From the NCBI GenBank assembly GCA_964459675.1, contig CAYWNP010000063.1, positions 1-14,894 on the forward strand: 14,894 bases of DNA. Reading direction: 5' to 3'. The DNA is from CAIZQW01 sp964459675. Its GTDB lineage: Bacteria > Verrucomicrobiota > Kiritimatiellia > RFP12 > UBA1067. The notes under the pieces are model-generated. The model did not search any database. It had not been told where the DNA came from and saw only the letters and a list, made by a program, of their open reading frames with translations. Within the stretch, counting starts at the first letter, position 1; each line of letters begins with the position of its first letter. A program made the translations under genes and the position numbers. Shown here one piece after another: positions 12,578 to 14,894 of this stretch.

Positions 12578-14881
12578 CTATTCTGTTGCCGGCGAGAGTT
12601 CGAGGATTTCCTGTCCGAAGACCGGCAGGGCGAGTGTGAGCGCGCCGGCCTGCAATTGGCTGCCGGTGAAGAGACCAAGCTCCTTCGGGGCCAGCGTAGT
12701 CGCGACCTTGTAACGCTTGTCTGCATGAACCCACGGAATATTGATGGACCGCTGCGCACTGCCTCCGCTGCCGCGCAGGACCACGACAGCGCCGCAGCCG
12801 CGCTTGCCGAGCTTGCCCCACCAGTGCCAGTCGGTGTCGGTGGGCGCGGGCACGCCGCTGTATTGGAAGTGGCGGTAGATTCCGTAGTCCGCTTCGAGCC
12901 GCTTGAGCAGGTCAAAGCGGCTGCGGTAACGGGCGATATTCTCCTCGGTCAGCGAAGCGAGGTCACCGGCATAGACAGAGGGCGCGCCCAGGAGCCAACT
13001 GCAGATCTGGCGGTCCTGAACCTCCGGGGTAAGGCTGCCCTTCCAGTTCACCGTGGCCGCGCCGTAGTATTCGATGCACTCCAACGGCAGGCCGCGATGG
13101 GCATAGAGCCGGAGGCGGGCATTCATGCAGCCCTTGATCAGTTTCTCGTGCAAGGCCGCGCTCCCGTATCGGCTCCAGCCCTCGTTCGGCCGCTCCTTGA
13201 AATGGCCGCAGCCGCTGTAGTCATTCGGCGGGATGTGGTAGAGCGTGACCTGCTTGAGCGCCGCGAGGTCACAGGGCGTGCCCGGCGTGCCCCAGTAGAT
13301 CTCATGCGTGATCTCATTGGCGACATCCGGCGCGAGGTGGCGTACCAGCGCCTGAGCTTCCAGAAGTCCGCGCAGCCCACGCAAGAGGGACTCCTTGCGG
13401 GTGCGGCTGTAATGGCCCGCCGCGAGATCCCCGAACTGGATATTGGAGAAATCCTGCTTGAAATAGGTGACACCGTAGCGGTCGCGGAGATAGACCAGAT
13501 CATTGGCGTAGTACTGACTCCATGAACTTGCAAAGCTCATGGCCACACCGCTCAGGCGCTGGACCTCGGGCGAGATGGCCGCAGAGGGCAGCGCCTTGAA
13601 GTCTCCGGCCTCGCGGCTGCGGAAACAGGAGACCCAAAGCCCCAGCCTCAGGCCTTTGGAGCGGATGAAGTCGCAGGTGGCATCGAAGTCCGGAAAGGTC
13701 TTCGCATCCGGCGTGATGCCCAGCCGGTCCTGCTGCCAGCCGTCATCCAGTTGCATCATGGCAAAGCCGCATTTGGCGGCGATATCCGCCTGCTCCCGGA
13801 TCAGCTTGTCGTTGATCAGGTGTCCGAAGTTTGACCACGAACACCAGAGCGGCGACGGTATTCGAACATGCGCCGGCGAGAGACCCAGATGTTCGCGCAG
13901 AAAGGCCTTGAAGCCGCCTTCCACGGCGCGGTCCAGGGGGAGCGACTCCGCGGAGACTGTCTTGATGACTGCTCCGCTGTAGCCGTAGAGGAAGGTCGGT
14001 TCGGAGACGAACGACTCGGCAGGTCCGACGACCCACTCGAAGTAGTTCGTGCTGTAACCGGCCGCACCGGCTGCTGTAATCGTCCGGAGCGCGGAGGGCA
14101 CCTCCGAGGCGACGAGGACACCCTTGGTGTTGTCGGGCTGTGTAAAGGCAATGATGGACGAGGTCGCCCCGCGTTCGGCAGGCGTGAGCTCGGCGCCCTG
14201 GACAAAACCATTGCCCAGACTGAGGTCCTCCGTCAGAAGATTGTCGAGCTTGAGCCAGCGGGCGCTGTTGTTATGAAACTCCACCCATTTGCGGATCACC
14301 GGGTATCCCTCATACACCTCATAGATCAGGTTGACGCTGACACCGGCCAGAAGCGGATCCTTGAGGGAGCGGCTGCGGATCACGACCCGTTGCGTGCCGG
14401 GGCGTGGCGTGGTGACTGCAACCGTGGCCAGATCGAAACAGGCGCCCCAGGACGCCGCAGAGAAGAGACGCTCATCGCGCCACTGTACCTGCCCTGCGGT
14501 TGCCTGAGCCTCTGTTTTCGCCTTTCCACGGACATCCAGTGCATCCGTGCCATTGGCCTTCGCCTCGGCAACGTTCAGCGCCGGACCGGTGTTGTCGATC
14601 GGCAGTTCCAGCGGATTGCGGTTGGGCTCAGCCCGTGTGATCCGGAATGACAACTCAGCAGCCCGTCCCGCGAGCAACGGGGTTCCGGAGACCGTAAGAT
14701 TTTCGGTCGCAACAGTCCCGCCGGACACCCGGATCACCCGCTCGAGCACGCCCGCCTTGATGCGGACCCCATCACCCTCCCTGCTGATCGCAGAGGCTGT
14801 CGCAACCTCTCCCGCACCTTGCGGGCAACGGCCCGAAACGAGCGGGCCAGAAACCTCGGCGTAGACGTCAAGACTCCGCAT
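12578..14881 (-). CDS. GH36-like alpha-galactosidase (melibiase), 5' end uncertain
   Basis: This protein of at least 767 aa is likely to hydrolyse alpha-galactosides. An N-terminal beta-sandwich spans roughly 1-330 and is followed by a TIM barrel. The barrel shows SPLWCSWSNFG (343-353), the substrate-binding block MMQLDDGWQ (375-383), and the nucleophile block YFKQDFSN (473-480) with D477, equivalent to the KWD aspartate of clan GH-D. D538 (GTPCDLA), about 60 residues further, or D554 (PPNDYSG) may be the acid/base. A C-terminal beta domain closes the protein. The frame stays open upstream of the first ATG to the window edge, and no signal peptide is visible, so the real start may lie outside. 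Raffinose-synthase-like activity is the alternative. It is the first gene seen of the operon, 44 bases before the permease, and is visibly more GC-rich than the sulfate operon. Confidence 0.85.
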   Translation of the reverse strand: MRSLDVYAEVSGPLVSGRCPQGAGEVATASAISREGDGVRIKAGVLERVIRVSGGTVATENLTVSGTPLLAGRAAELSFRITRAEPNRNPLELPIDNTGPALNVAEAKANGTDALDVRGKAKTEAQATAGQVQWRDERLFSAASWGACFDLATVAVTTPRPGTQRVVIRSRSLKDPLLAGVSVNLIYEVYEGYPVIRKWVEFHNNSARWLKLDNLLTEDLSLGNGFVQGAELTPAERGATSSIIAFTQPDNTKGVLVASEVPSALRTITAAGAAGYSTNYFEWVVGPAESFVSEPTFLYGYSGAVIKTVSAESLPLDRAVEGGFKAFLREHLGLSPAHVRIPSPLWCSWSNFGHLINDKLIREQADIAAKCGFAMMQLDDGWQQDRLGITPDAKTFPDFDATCDFIRSKGLRLGLWVSCFRSREAGDFKALPSAAISPEVQRLSGVAMSFASSWSQYYANDLVYLRDRYGVTYFKQDFSNIQFGDLAAGHYSRTRKESLLRGLRGLLEAQALVRHLAPDVANEITHEIYWGTPGTPCDLAALKQVTLYHIPPNDYSGCGHFKERPNEGWSRYGSAALHEKLIKGCMNARLRLYAHRGLPLECIEYYGAATVNWKGSLTPEVQDRQICSWLLGAPSVYAGDLASLTEENIARYRSRFDLLKRLEADYGIYRHFQYSGVPAPTDTDWHWWGKLGKRGCGAVVVLRGSGGSAQRSINIPWVHADKRYKVATTLAPKELGLFTGSQLQAGALTLALPVFGQEILELSPATE

Positions 14882-14894
14882 AAAGCCTGCAATG

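Noticed and set aside
12575..13525. 316-codon open frame on the plus strand opposite the GH36 gene
   Set aside because: This is a shadow frame of high-GC coding sequence. The minus-strand protein has catalytic motifs and the plus-strand one has none.
13868..14650. 260-codon open frame on the plus strand
   Set aside because: Also a shadow of the GH36-like gene; no recognisable domain or start signal.
1..14894. CRISPR array or complete insertion sequence
   Set aside because: No regularly spaced repeat series and no transposase or integrase gene is visible on either strand.

Overview
The window looks like a metagenome-assembled scaffold from a Gram-negative, glycan-degrading bacterium. A member of the PVC group (Kiritimatiellota or Lentisphaerota) is my best guess. 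The guess rests on a secreted beta-helix glycosidase, a GH36-type enzyme beside a sugar-porter permease and a corrinoid/URO-D-like protein, and intergenic palindromic repeats of a kind I associate with that group. No 16S or other phylogenetic marker is present, so this is inference. Two runs of exactly 100 N (4527-4626 and 12145-12244) are scaffold gaps. Both fall inside genes, and both hide more sequence than 100 bases.

Layout. 1-789 holds no gene I can support; it is a nest of hairpins and repeats, including a 27-nt direct repeat at both ends of its GC-rich part and a long imperfect palindrome. 790-6020 (minus strand) is an assimilatory sulfate reduction operon read cysH, cysD, cysN, siroheme reductase, with a candidate sigma70 promoter just upstream of cysH. 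CysH carries the extra cysteine pairs of an APS reductase, and the APS-kinase-like C-terminal domain of CysN has lost its P-loop. Together these suggest the route sulfate -> APS -> sulfite -> sulfide without PAPS. 6181-6270 is tRNA-Leu(UAA) with an encoded CCA. 6273-8066 (minus) is a secreted right-handed beta-helix protein with the hallmarks of GH110 alpha-1,3-galactosidases. 8311-9794 (plus) is an AbiEi/AbiEii toxin-antitoxin pair with a 4-base overlap and a small inverted repeat in front of it. 9874-10004 is a mirrored palindromic repeat between convergent genes. 10018-14881 (minus) is a likely operon read GH36-like alpha-galactosidase, sugar-porter MFS permease (mostly lost in a gap), URO-D/trimethylamine-corrinoid-protein-2-like protein, and an unknown secreted protein.

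How it fits together. Two independent glycosidases with galactosidase-type signatures, plus a sugar permease, point to use of alpha-galactosides. The sulfur operon makes sulfide for cysteine synthesis. The AbiE pair is an accessory defence or maintenance module lying next to a tRNA gene, but I found no attachment-site repeat that would prove an island. The most unusual items are the pseudo-APS-kinase domain on CysN, the mirrored repeat at 9874-10004 whose two hairpins keep the same loop while both stem strands change together, and the palindromic nest at 242-791 that abuts the stop codon of the siroheme reductase.
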